DNA of 51,898 nucleotides from Pseudomonas cremoricolorata DSM 17059 = NBRC 16634 (GTDB taxonomy: Bacteria; Pseudomonadota; Gammaproteobacteria; Pseudomonadales; Pseudomonadaceae), in the NCBI RefSeq assembly GCF_000425745.1, contig NZ_AUEA01000019.1, positions 1 to 51,898 on the forward strand, written 5' to 3'. Below the pieces are notes generated by a model. It saw nothing but the letters and a program-made list of their open reading frames with translations. It had not been told where the DNA came from and ran no database searches. The position numbers and the translations under genes were made by a program. Each line of letters opens with the position of its first letter. Positions within the stretch are counted from its first letter, which is position 1. This document shows, piece by piece, positions 17,100-24,965 of this stretch.

Positions 17100-18208
17100 G
17101 CCTGCACCTCAGGCGCGACCACCGCTGCGCCCTCCTCCGACTCGCTGCCCTGCACGCCACGCAGCAGGTCGGTCGGCGTGACCACGCCCACAGGCTGGCC
17201 ACCCTCGACGATCAGCAGCGCCTCGGCTCCCGACTGAATCAGCAGGTTGATCAACTCGTCGAGGTCGGCCTGCGGCCCTGCCACTGGCAGCGCTGCAAGG
17301 TCGATGTGGGGATGGCGGGCAGCCCATTGGGCGTGTTGCGACATCACCGAGTGCGCCCTGACCAGATGCAGGCGCGAGATTCCCGCAACGAAGTCCGCGA
17401 CATAGGCGTCGGCTGGCTTGAGCACGATGTCCTCGGCGCTGCCGACCTGGATGATCACCCCGTCCTTCATGATCGCGATACGATCGCCGAGACGAATGGC
17501 CTCTTCCAGGTCATGGGTGATGAACACCGCTGACTTGCCAAGGGACTTGGTCAGGCCGCGGAATTCATCCTGCAGTTGCCGGCGAATCAGCGGGTCGAGG
17601 GCGCTGAACGGTTCATCCATGAGGATGATCTCGGGGTCGCAGGTCAGCACCCGGGCCAGGCCGACACGTTGCTGCATGCCACCGGAGAGCTCGCCGGGAA
17701 AACGCGTGGCCCAGTCGCTCAGCCCGACCTTTTCCAGTGACTGCTGCGCTGCGGCGTGCCGTTCGTGCTTGCTCACACCCTGCACTTCCAGGCCAAAGGC
17801 GACGTTCTCCAGCACCGAGCGATGCGGCAGCAGCGCGACGCTCTGGAACACCATGCCGATATGCTGCGAACGTACCTTGCGCAGCGCCGCGCCATCGAGC
17901 GTGGCAAGATCCTGGCCCTTGACCAGCACCTGTCCGGCGCTGGGCACGATCAATTTGTTGAGCAGGCGTATCAGCGTCGACTTACCGCTGCCGGACAGGC
18001 CCATGATGCAGAAGATTTCGCCCCGTTTGACCTCCAGGCTGACATCGGAAACGCCGATGACACAGCCGTGGTCGTGCAATATCTGTTTCTTCGAAACACC
18101 CCGATCACGACTGGCCTCGATGGCTTCGTCCACGTGTTTGCCAAAGACTTTCCACACACCACGGCAACTGACCAGCACTTCATCAGCGCAAGCAACTGAA
18201 CTATTCAT
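17096..18208 (-). CDS. Glycine betaine/proline-type ABC transporter ATPase with CBS region
   Basis: 370-residue ProV/OpuAA-like ATPase. It has the family-specific N-terminal element QILHDHGCVIGVSDVSLEV, Walker A GLSGSGKST near residue 73, signature LSGGMQQR, Walker B IILMDEP and the switch histidine in FITHD. After the nucleotide-binding domain, about 110 residues contain a CBS-like segment (ALLIVEGGQPVGVVTPTDLL). In OpuA such regions sense ionic strength. It overlaps the first permease by 4 bp and follows the binding protein after 112 bp, so the order is binding protein, ATPase, two permeases, racemase-like enzyme. Confidence 0.92.
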   Translation of the reverse strand: MNSSVACADEVLVSCRGVWKVFGKHVDEAIEASRDRGVSKKQILHDHGCVIGVSDVSLEVKRGEIFCIMGLSGSGKSTLIRLLNKLIVPSAGQVLVKGQDLATLDGAALRKVRSQHIGMVFQSVALLPHRSVLENVAFGLEVQGVSKHERHAAAQQSLEKVGLSDWATRFPGELSGGMQQRVGLARVLTCDPEIILMDEPFSALDPLIRRQLQDEFRGLTKSLGKSAVFITHDLEEAIRLGDRIAIMKDGVIIQVGSAEDIVLKPADAYVADFVAGISRLHLVRAHSVMSQHAQWAARHPHIDLAALPVAGPQADLDELINLLIQSGAEALLIVEGGQPVGVVTPTDLLRGVQGSESEEGAAVVAPEVQA

Positions 18209-18320
18209 CTCACACCCGTCGACCTAAAAAACTCTGGTTTTATTGTTTGAATCAGTACGGCAGTGTTGTTGCTAGCTCGTAACTTGGCGGCTGCGCCAAT
18301 GGGCACAGCCGCACTGCAGA

Positions 18321-19172
18321 TCAAGGCTTCTTGATGTTTTCCCAGCGTTTGATCAGTTCGGCGTTGCGGCCGGTCCAGTCGGCAACGGCCTGGTCCATGG
18401 TCTTGCCGTCCTTGACTTCGCCGTTGATGGCGGTGATATCGCTGAGCGGGACGTAAACGCCGGCCAGCACTTCACGCGCATGCGGGTTCTTTTCCGAGAA
18501 GCCCTTCTGGCCGATCCAGTAGTAGCCTTGTGGCGGCGGGAACACCCCCTTCGGGTCCTTGAGGAACTTGAGGTCGTATTTCTGCGTCATCCACGACGGT
18601 TCCCAGATGGTGACCGCCACCCACTCCTTGCGGTCGATCGCCGACTTCAGCGCTGCGGTCATGGCGGCGGAGCTGCCTTCGAGCAGGTTGAGCTTGATGC
18701 CGTACTCGCTGACTGCCTTGGCCGCATCGCTCATCAGCCCCGAACCTGGCTCGATGCCGATGATCTTGTTGTTGAACTTGGCCGCCTGATCGTTGAGTTG
18801 CTCGAGCGAGTCGATGTCGACGTACTTAGGCACGGCGATGCCCTGGTACAGGCCGTGGGAAACCGGCGAGAGTTTTTCCAGACGGTTCTTGTTGCGGTTC
18901 CAGTAGTCCTGGGCCACGTAATCGATCTGCGAGGCGAGTATCTGGATGTCGCCTTTGCTCAGCGCGGCGTAGGTGATGCCCCATTCCGAGAACGAAGTGA
19001 CCTTGACCGTGTAGCCGGAGTCTTCCAGGACTTTCTTGGTGATACCGGTGATGGGCGTGAGGTCCTCCCACGACAACGTGCCCATCTGGATGACTTTTTC
19101 TTCTGCCTGAACGTTGAATACCGCTGCGCCCACCATCGCCAGCGCACAGAGCGCCTTCTTCATGTAATGCAT
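18321..19172 (-). CDS. Glycine betaine/proline-type ABC transporter substrate-binding protein
   Basis: 283 residues with a Sec signal peptide (MKKALCALAMVGAAVFNVQA). The mature part is an OpuAC-type type II binding fold: MGTLSWEDLTPITGITKKVLEDSGYTVK, then the hinge region GIEPGSGLM and TIWEPSWMTQKYDLKFLKDP. Aromatic residues that could cage a quaternary or cyclic amine are present, but the pattern differs from the second binding protein at 21.6 kb. AAGG lies 9 bp before the ATG at 19172; another ATG 9 bp later is possible. It is the first gene of the ABC operon and is divergent from the GntR-type regulator. Confidence 0.9.
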   Translation of the reverse strand: MHYMKKALCALAMVGAAVFNVQAEEKVIQMGTLSWEDLTPITGITKKVLEDSGYTVKVTSFSEWGITYAALSKGDIQILASQIDYVAQDYWNRNKNRLEKLSPVSHGLYQGIAVPKYVDIDSLEQLNDQAAKFNNKIIGIEPGSGLMSDAAKAVSEYGIKLNLLEGSSAAMTAALKSAIDRKEWVAVTIWEPSWMTQKYDLKFLKDPKGVFPPPQGYYWIGQKGFSEKNPHAREVLAGVYVPLSDITAINGEVKDGKTMDQAVADWTGRNAELIKRWENIKKP

Positions 19173-19311
19173 TGGCTCGTACCTTTTTTTGTGGAGTTAT
19201 CAGTGCCGCCCCTGAGCTGTTGGGCGCCATGCCGCAGGGTTGCCCGCCGGTGGTGAAGCCGTGGCGCCTGGGGCGAGACTCGCATGGCCGAAAATGCGGG
19301 TCAATACTCAT

Positions 19312-19341
19312 TGAATTCAGTATGTATACATAAAGAATTCA
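19312..19341. promoter_or_regulatory. 30-bp near-perfect palindrome centred on TATGTATACATA (operator candidate)
   Basis: The two 15-base arms are reverse complements at 13 of 15 positions. The core at 19321-19332 is a perfect 12-bp palindrome and the outer parts both carry GAATTC. It lies 140 bp upstream of the ABC binding-protein gene and 350 bp upstream of the gntR-type gene. GTATAC-core palindromes are bound by FCD-type GntR regulators such as UxuR/ExuR. The same 12-bp core recurs at 30659-30670 near the second operon. Binding by the local GntR protein is inference. Confidence 0.65.
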
Positions 19342-19634
19342 TAGTTTCAGGGCGCAAAGCGTTACTGCGCCTGAGCTGCAGGCGATTAGCTATGGGGTCG
19401 GTCAAGGAAATATGCGTCGCTATCGGGCAGGGTTTTGTCGTCAATGGAACAGCGTTACGGCTGAACATGCGTGTTAGCGCTGGCCTTGCAGGGGTGCTCG
19501 GTGAGCAGGCACCGGGCCCTGGCAAACGCGTCGTTGCAGGTCTGGGACCGGTGGCGCGATGGGCTCGGAAGGACGGATTGTTTCGCTGCACCATCGCGGT
19601 ACACTACGGCCCACACATTCCTCGATGAAAGTCT

Positions 19635-19651
19635 GTAGACCTGTTGTCTAC
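19635..19651. promoter_or_regulatory. Inverted repeat GTAGAC-N5-GTCTAC upstream of gntR-type gene
   Basis: Perfect 6-base arms with a 5-base spacer lie 40 bp before the ATG at 19691. A near-identical element (TTAGAC-N5-GTCTAC) is at 30485-30501. The position suits an autoregulatory operator or an operator over the regulator promoter. Which protein binds it is not known. Confidence 0.55.
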
Positions 19652-19690
19652 CTGGATTTCATAGTCATTAGGCAACGGTAGACCCCATCC

Positions 19691-20425
19691 ATGCCCAGCA
19701 AGAAATCCCCCGCAGCGGCGCCCACCGAGACCGGCACGGCCATTCCCATCGACCGCAAGGTGGTGCTGGGCGATGCCCTGCGCCGGCGCATCCTGAGCAT
19801 GGAGCTGGCACCGGGCGCGGTGGTCGACGAAATTGCCCTGGGCAACGAGTTCGGCCTGTCGCGGCCACCGGTGCGCGAGCTGCTTCGCCAGGTCGCCGCC
19901 GAAGGCTACATCGAGCTTGAAACCAACCGCGCACCGCGGGTGGCGGCGATGAACCACGACTCGCTGCGCAGTTTCTTCCTCGCCGCGCCGCTGATCTACA
20001 TCGCCACCACGCAACTGGCCGCGCTACATGCCAGCCCCAGCGAAATCGAACAGCTCAAGCGCATCCAGGCGCAGTTTCGCCAGGCCATCGAAGACAAGGA
20101 CGTGGAGAACCGCGTCATCCACAACGATGCCTTCCACCTGGAAATCGGCAAGATGGCGCACAACGACTACCTCATGCCGAGCCTGCGCCGCCTGCTCATC
20201 GACCACGCCCGACTGGGACGTATCTTCTATCGCCACCCCACCACCGACGACATGCAGCGCGACCTGGAGCTGGCCTGCGACCAGCACGACCAGATGATCG
20301 CCGCCATCGAGCGGCGCGACCCCCAGGGCGCCACCGAAATCGTCCAGGCGCACTGGGAACTGTCGCGCCGGCGCATGGCCGAGTACACCGCGCCCAGCGG
20401 CGTCGAGGTGGCGCTGGCGTACTGA
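19691..20425 (+). CDS. GntR-family transcriptional regulator (FadR/FCD type)
   Basis: 244 residues. The winged helix-turn-helix at about residues 25-90 has LGDALRRRILSMELAPGAVV and EFGLSRPPVRELLRQVAAEGYIE. An all-helical FCD effector domain follows, with the metal-site residues expected in NDAFHLEI, an HARLGRIFY segment and QHDQMIAAIERRD. FCD domains sense organic acids or amino-acid-like ligands. It is divergent from the betaine-type ABC operon across 518 bp containing two operator-like motifs, so it probably controls that operon and itself. It ends 21 bp from the convergent AraC gene. Confidence 0.9.
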   Translation: MPSKKSPAAAPTETGTAIPIDRKVVLGDALRRRILSMELAPGAVVDEIALGNEFGLSRPPVRELLRQVAAEGYIELETNRAPRVAAMNHDSLRSFFLAAPLIYIATTQLAALHASPSEIEQLKRIQAQFRQAIEDKDVENRVIHNDAFHLEIGKMAHNDYLMPSLRRLLIDHARLGRIFYRHPTTDDMQRDLELACDQHDQMIAAIERRDPQGATEIVQAHWELSRRRMAEYTAPSGVEVALAY

Positions 20426-20446
20426 GCTGCCGCGCAGGCCCGGCGC

Positions 20447-21409
20447 TCAGTGCAGGTGAGTGTTGACCTGGGTGGGAAATGCGCGGTCCTGGCGCGGCGT
20501 GCAGGCGAACCGCGCGCTGTAGCGCCGGGCCAGATACGAGGCCGACTCGAAGCCGCAGGCAAGACTCACCTCGGTGATGCTCAGTTCGGTCTGGCGTAGC
20601 AACTGACGGGCCTTGTCCAGGCGCAGGTCGAGGTAGAAACGTTTCGGTGTACTGCTCAGGTGCAGACGAAACAGCCGTTCCAGTTGCCGCGCGGTGATCG
20701 ACACCATGCTCGCCAGCGCCTCGGTGCTCAGTGGATGCTCCATGCGCTCGTTCATCAGCCGAATCACGTTGACCAGCTTCTTGTTGCTGGTGCCATAGCG
20801 GCCGACGATGTGCGTACGCTGGGGAAACTGCGCCAGTCTCACCGAGCCCATCACCAGTTGTTCGGACACCCGCACCGCCAGTTGCGAGCCATGCTGCAGG
20901 CTGATCAGGTGCAGCATCATGTCGAGGGTCGCGGCGCCGCCGGCACAGCTGATGCGATCGCGGTCGATCTCGAACGATTCCAGGCTGGTGGGAATGCCCG
21001 GAAACGACTCGCGAAATGCCTCCAGCGCTTCCCAGTGCACGGTCACCTTGTAACCGTTGAGCACCCCGGCGCGGGCCAGCGGAAACACCCCGGTATCCAC
21101 CGCGCCCAGCGCCACCCGCGCCGCGGCCAGCTGGCGCAGCCAGGCTTGCAGCGCGTCGCTGTAGCAGGCAAGCGGCTCGTAGCCGGCCACCACGATCACC
21201 ATGCAGTCGAGCGGCACCGGCCCCAGGGCCTGGTCGGCAGCGATGCTCATGCCGCTGCACGACTGCACCGCTGCGCCATCGAGGCTGAGGATGCGCCAAC
21301 GGTAGTAGTCTGGCTGAAAGCGGTTGGCGATGCGCAGCACTTCCACCGCGTTGACGAAGGCCGAGGGCGGAAAGCCCGGCAACAGCAGGAAGCGGAAATC
21401 CCGTGGCAT
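20447..21409 (-). CDS. AraC-family regulator with GATase1/DJ-1-like domain (GbdR/CdhR-like)
   Basis: 320 residues. The N-terminal 190 residues form a DJ-1/PfpI-like sensor in which the nucleophile region reads GAVDTGVFPLA (Asp instead of Cys), as in CdhR, GbdR and SouR, regulators of quaternary-amine catabolism in Pseudomonas. The C-terminal 100 residues are an AraC DNA-binding domain with two helix-turn-helices (LASMVSITARQLERLFRLHL and ITEVSLACGFESASYLARRY). The start at 21409 has GGAGG 6 bp upstream. It is divergent from an orphan betaine-type binding-protein gene, the same layout as cdhR-caiX. Confidence 0.88.
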   Translation of the reverse strand: MPRDFRFLLLPGFPPSAFVNAVEVLRIANRFQPDYYRWRILSLDGAAVQSCSGMSIAADQALGPVPLDCMVIVVAGYEPLACYSDALQAWLRQLAAARVALGAVDTGVFPLARAGVLNGYKVTVHWEALEAFRESFPGIPTSLESFEIDRDRISCAGGAATLDMMLHLISLQHGSQLAVRVSEQLVMGSVRLAQFPQRTHIVGRYGTSNKKLVNVIRLMNERMEHPLSTEALASMVSITARQLERLFRLHLSSTPKRFYLDLRLDKARQLLRQTELSITEVSLACGFESASYLARRYSARFACTPRQDRAFPTQVNTHLH

Positions 21410-21469
21410 AACACCCTCCATGACCCGCCCAGCGCCCGGCTCGCTGATGGCAAGTGGCAAGTAAAGAAG

Positions 21470-21500
21470 TCGGAAAAGTACCTGAATACGTCGGAAAAGT
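21470..21500. promoter_or_regulatory. Direct repeat TCGGAAAAGT x2, 21-bp period (AraC-type operator candidate)
   Basis: TCGGAAAAGT occurs at 21470-21479 and again at 21491-21500, so the copies start exactly 21 bp apart, on the same face of the helix. AraC-family proteins bind such direct half-sites. It lies 61 bp before the araC-type gene start (- strand) and 106 bp before the binding-protein gene (+ strand). Binding is inferred. Confidence 0.6.
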
Positions 21501-21605
21501 CCGCTCCTTGCTACGCCCACTGCCGTAGCTTTGCATCCACCAGCAGGCAGTGACGCCTGCCCGACCGGCTTATGGATTTCATCACGTGCGCAGGATGACA
21601 AGAGC

Positions 21606-22556
21606 ATGAAGACACCCCGATTCCCATCATCGACGTCAGCCCGTTCGCTGGGCCGCTGGCTACTGCTGGGCGCCCTCGCCGCCACGCCGCTGGCCTCGCT
21701 TCAGGCGGCCGAGGCCGAGAGCTGCAAGACCGTGCGCATGGGCCTGGTGAGCTGGACCGACGTGATCGCCACCAGCGCCATCGCCAAGCACTTGCTCGAA
21801 GAGCTCGGCTACGAGGTCAAGCAAACCACCGCCTCGCAGCAGATCATCATGGCCGGCATCCGTGACAAGCGCCTGGATATCTACCTGGGTTACTGGCAGC
21901 CGTTGATGACCCCAGTGGTGCAGCCGTTCCTCGACGCAGGCCAGGCCACCCAGCTGCCGCAACCGAGCCTGCGCGATGCACGCACCACCCTGGCGGTGCC
22001 GACCTACCTGTACGACAAGGGCCTGAAGAGCTTCAGCGACATCGCCCGTTTCCAGAAGAGCCTGGGCGGCAAGATCTACGGGCTGGAGGCGGGTGTCGGC
22101 TCCAACCAGATCATCAAGCAGATGATCGCCGACGATAAGTTCGGGCTGAAGGATTTCCGCCTGATCGAATCGGGTGAGATCGGCATCGTCTCGACCCTCA
22201 AGCGCGCCGTGGCGCGCAAGGACGACGTGGTGTTCTTCGGCTGGACCCCGCACCCGATGAACGTCAACTTCGATATCTCGTTCCTCAGCGGCAGCGACGA
22301 CGTGTTCGCCCCCAACGACGGCAAGGCCACCGTCAGCACCCTGACCGCGCCCGACTACAAGGCGCAGTGCCCGAACGTTCAGCGCCTGCTGGAAAACCTC
22401 ACCTTCACCGCCGAGGAAGAGAGCGAAATGATGATCCCCATCATGGACCGCGCCCCGGCCGAGCAGGTGGCCGCGCAGTGGCTGGCCAAGCATCCGCAGC
22501 GCCGCGACACCTGGCTGCAAGGGGTGACCCGCGTCGACGGCACGCCGCTGCGCTAG
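21606..22556 (+). CDS. Orphan choline/betaine/carnitine-type ABC substrate-binding protein
   Basis: 316 residues with signal peptide (LLLGALAATPLASLQAAEA). The mature sequence matches the ChoX/CbcX/CaiX group: VRMGLVSWTDVIATSAIAKHLLEELGYEV, YLGYWQPLMTPVVQPFLD, GLEAGVGSNQIIKQMI and FFGWTPHPMNVNFDISFLSG. The Trp/Tyr residues of these segments form the aromatic box for trimethylammonium groups in the family. No permease or ATPase gene follows. In Pseudomonas such orphans (CaiX, BetX) hand ligands to a shared core transporter, here perhaps the system at 15-19 kb or one elsewhere. It is divergent from the AraC-type regulator and heads a three-gene + strand operon. Confidence 0.88.
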   Translation: MKTPRFPSSTSARSLGRWLLLGALAATPLASLQAAEAESCKTVRMGLVSWTDVIATSAIAKHLLEELGYEVKQTTASQQIIMAGIRDKRLDIYLGYWQPLMTPVVQPFLDAGQATQLPQPSLRDARTTLAVPTYLYDKGLKSFSDIARFQKSLGGKIYGLEAGVGSNQIIKQMIADDKFGLKDFRLIESGEIGIVSTLKRAVARKDDVVFFGWTPHPMNVNFDISFLSGSDDVFAPNDGKATVSTLTAPDYKAQCPNVQRLLENLTFTAEEESEMMIPIMDRAPAEQVAAQWLAKHPQRRDTWLQGVTRVDGTPLR

Positions 22557-22667
22557 TCGCCCGGGCCGCCGCGGCGGCTCCCCCCTGTTGATGCAACTGC
22601 GCCCCGCCGCCGCTTGCGTGCACTGGCACGCAACGCCTGCGCGTGGCCCCGACACGAGAACGAGCGC

Positions 22668-23453
22668 ATGAACCCTGCACCGCACCTCCCCGCTGCGCTG
22701 GCCGACGGCGCGCGCCTGATCGGCCCGTGGGTGGGCATCCCCGACCCCACGGTGGTCGAGCTGATGGCCGCCCTGGACAACGACTTCCTGCTGCTCGACG
22801 GTGAACACACGCCGATTCCGCCCACCGCCCTGCGCGGCCTGCTGCCGTGTGCCGAGCGCTATCACAAGCCGGTGCTGTACCGCGTGCCCTCGCATGCCCC
22901 GGAGCACATCAAGCAGGCGCTGGATGCCGGCGTCGCCGGGCTGATGCTGCCGATGGTCGAGACCGCCGCACAGGCCGCCGCCATCGTCGACGCCAGCCGT
23001 TACGCCCCGCTCGGTACCCGCGGCATCGGCCCGTGGCGCGCGTCGGGCTACTACCAGCACTTCACCGACTACCTGCAACAGGCCAATGCCCGCACGCTGC
23101 TGATCGTGCAAATCGAAAGCCGCCTGGGCCTGGACAACCTCGAGGCGATTGCCGCGGTGCCCAGCATCGATGTGCTCTACGTCGGCCCTAGCGACCTGGC
23201 GCAGTCGTTAGGCCTGGCGCCAGGGCCCTTTCGCCCGGCGCTGCTGGCGGCCTTGCAGCGGGTCTGCGCCGTGGGCCGGGCGGCCGGCAAGACGCTGGGC
23301 ATCGATGTGCCTTCGGCGGCCGAGCTGCCGGCACTGCAAGCCATGGGCTTTAGCCTGTTCACCCTCGGTTCGGACATCGGCTTCATCACCCAGGCTGGCC
23401 AGGCACAGGCCCGCCAACTGGCCGAACTGCCATCAGGAGCACCCTGCCCATGA
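22668..23453 (+). CDS. HpcH/HpaI-family aldolase
   Basis: 261 residues. This class II, metal-dependent pyruvate aldolase family cleaves 4-hydroxy-2-oxo acids to pyruvate (or a 2-oxo acid) and an aldehyde. Visible motifs are LLDGEHTP, LYRVPSH, AGVAGLMLPMVETAAQAA, GTRGIGPWRAS and the metal ligands Glu in IVQIESRLGLDN and Asp in YVGPSDLAQSLG. The start at 22668 gives the normal family length. Its end overlaps the next gene by 4 bp (ATGA). The aldehyde product could be used by the aldehyde dehydrogenase encoded convergently at 25 kb. Confidence 0.88.
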   Translation: MNPAPHLPAALADGARLIGPWVGIPDPTVVELMAALDNDFLLLDGEHTPIPPTALRGLLPCAERYHKPVLYRVPSHAPEHIKQALDAGVAGLMLPMVETAAQAAAIVDASRYAPLGTRGIGPWRASGYYQHFTDYLQQANARTLLIVQIESRLGLDNLEAIAAVPSIDVLYVGPSDLAQSLGLAPGPFRPALLAALQRVCAVGRAAGKTLGIDVPSAAELPALQAMGFSLFTLGSDIGFITQAGQAQARQLAELPSGAPCP

Positions 23454-24832
23454 ACCTCTGCGAACGCATCAAAGCCATCGTCGGCGCCAACGGCTGGATC
23501 GACGCCGCCGAGCTGCGCCAGCGGCCGGTGGACTTCTGGAACGCCACACCGACCCTGGCCCTGGGCCTGGCGCGCCCGGCCAGCACCGAGGCGCTGTCGG
23601 CGCTGTTGGCGCTGTGCAACGAGGCGCGCCAGCCGCTGATCATCGAAGGCGGACGTACCAACCTGGTCAGCGCCACCCTGGGCGATGCGCAGACGCTGCT
23701 GGTGTCGCTGGAACGCCTCAACGCCATTGGCAGGCCTGATGCCGGCGCCATGACCCTGGAGGTCGGTGCCGGGGCGGTCCTGGAGCACGTGCAACAAGTG
23801 TGCGCGGCGGCCGACCTGCGCCTGGGGCTGGACTTCGGCGCCCGTGGCAGCGCCAGCATCGGCGGCGCGTTGTCGACCAACGCCGGAGGCTTTCAGGCAC
23901 TGCGCTACGGGGTAGCCCGCGACCAGGTGCTGGGCCTGGAATGCGTGCTGGCCGACGGCACCGTGCTCAGCCACCTGAGCAGCTACGCCAAGGACAACAC
24001 CGGCTACGACCTCAAGCACCTGTTCATCGGTTCGGAAGGCACCTTGGGGGTGATCACCAAGGCGGTGCTCAAGCTGCAGCCCAAGCCCACCTCCTGCAAC
24101 ACCGCCCTGCTCGCCTTCGCCAGCTTCGAACAGGTCATCGCCACCCTGACTGCCCTGCGCCGCTCGCTCAACGGTACGCTGTCAGCGTTCGAGTTGATGT
24201 GGCAGGAGTTTTTTCAGTTCAACGTCGACGCGTTACTGCAAGGCCGCGCGCCGCTGGACGCCAGCTATCCGTACTACGCGCTGTGCGAGGTCGAAGGGTT
24301 CACCGGCGAGCACGACGGCGAGCACTTCCAGACCCTGATCAGCGACCTGTTCGACAGCGGCAGTGTGGTCGATGCGGTGATCGCCAATTCCGAGCGCCAG
24401 CGCGCCGAGCTGTGGCGCATTCGTGAAGAATTCGAAGATGAAATTCAGCTGTTCAGCACGCTGATCGATTTCGACGTGTCGCTGCCGCTACCGCGCATCG
24501 AGCACTTCGCCGATCAGGTGCGTGAAGCCTTGGCCCTGCAGTTTCCGGAAAACCTCGGCCTGCACGTGCTGGCGCATTTGGGCGATGGCAACGTGCACGT
24601 CACCACAGGCCTGCCGAGCGCGGCGCGCAAGGACGACCTCAAGCGCTGCGTGTACCGCATCATCGCCGAGCTTGGTGGCTCGATTTCCGCCGAGCACGGC
24701 ATCGGCCTGGCCAAGAAAGCCTACCTGCACTACTCGCGCAGCCCAGGCGAACTGGCGCTGATGCGCACCCTCAAGGGGGCGCTGGACCCGCACAACATTC
24801 TCAATCCGGGCAAGGTGATCGAAAGCCGTTGA
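23450..24832 (+). CDS. FAD-linked D-2-hydroxyacid dehydrogenase (GlcD / D-2-hydroxyglutarate dehydrogenase type)
   Basis: 460 residues of the vanillyl-alcohol-oxidase-type flavoprotein family. The FAD-binding half has PLIIEGGRTNLVSATLGD, LDFGARGSASIGGALSTNAGG and KDNTGYDLKHLFIGSEGTLGVIT. The C-terminal half has the metal/substrate motifs HVLAHLGDGNVHV and SAEHGIG and the terminal LDPHNILNPGKV. Such enzymes oxidise D-lactate, glycolate or D-2-hydroxyglutarate and pass electrons to the respiratory chain or an electron-transfer flavoprotein. It is translationally coupled to the aldolase gene, so its substrate is probably a 2-hydroxy acid one step from the aldolase product or substrate. Confidence 0.87.
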   Translation: MNLCERIKAIVGANGWIDAAELRQRPVDFWNATPTLALGLARPASTEALSALLALCNEARQPLIIEGGRTNLVSATLGDAQTLLVSLERLNAIGRPDAGAMTLEVGAGAVLEHVQQVCAAADLRLGLDFGARGSASIGGALSTNAGGFQALRYGVARDQVLGLECVLADGTVLSHLSSYAKDNTGYDLKHLFIGSEGTLGVITKAVLKLQPKPTSCNTALLAFASFEQVIATLTALRRSLNGTLSAFELMWQEFFQFNVDALLQGRAPLDASYPYYALCEVEGFTGEHDGEHFQTLISDLFDSGSVVDAVIANSERQRAELWRIREEFEDEIQLFSTLIDFDVSLPLPRIEHFADQVREALALQFPENLGLHVLAHLGDGNVHVTTGLPSAARKDDLKRCVYRIIAELGGSISAEHGIGLAKKAYLHYSRSPGELALMRTLKGALDPHNILNPGKVIESR

Positions 24833-24887
24833 CGGCCTTGGCCGCAGGCAAGCGTGCGCGATGTGCAGCCGCGCTGGCCGCTCAGAC

Positions 24888-24919
24888 AAAAAAACCACTG
24901 CCCCTCGCGAGGCAGTGGT
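24888..24919 (-). terminator. Intrinsic terminator of the aldehyde dehydrogenase operon
   Basis: CCACTGCC at 24895-24902 pairs with GGCAGTGG at 24911-24918 across an 8-base loop, and an A/T pair extends the stem. On the - strand the stem is followed by seven Ts (24894-24888). It lies about 47 bases after the aldehyde dehydrogenase stop codon, between convergent operons. There is no T-run on the + strand side. Confidence 0.85.
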
Positions 24920-24965
24920 CAGCGCGGTGCCGAACTCCGTCAGAACAGCACCGTTACCGCTCGGC

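Noticed and set aside
21660..23111. 483-codon open frame on the - strand
   Set aside because: Antisense to the binding-protein and aldolase genes, both of which have clear motifs; no independent start signal.
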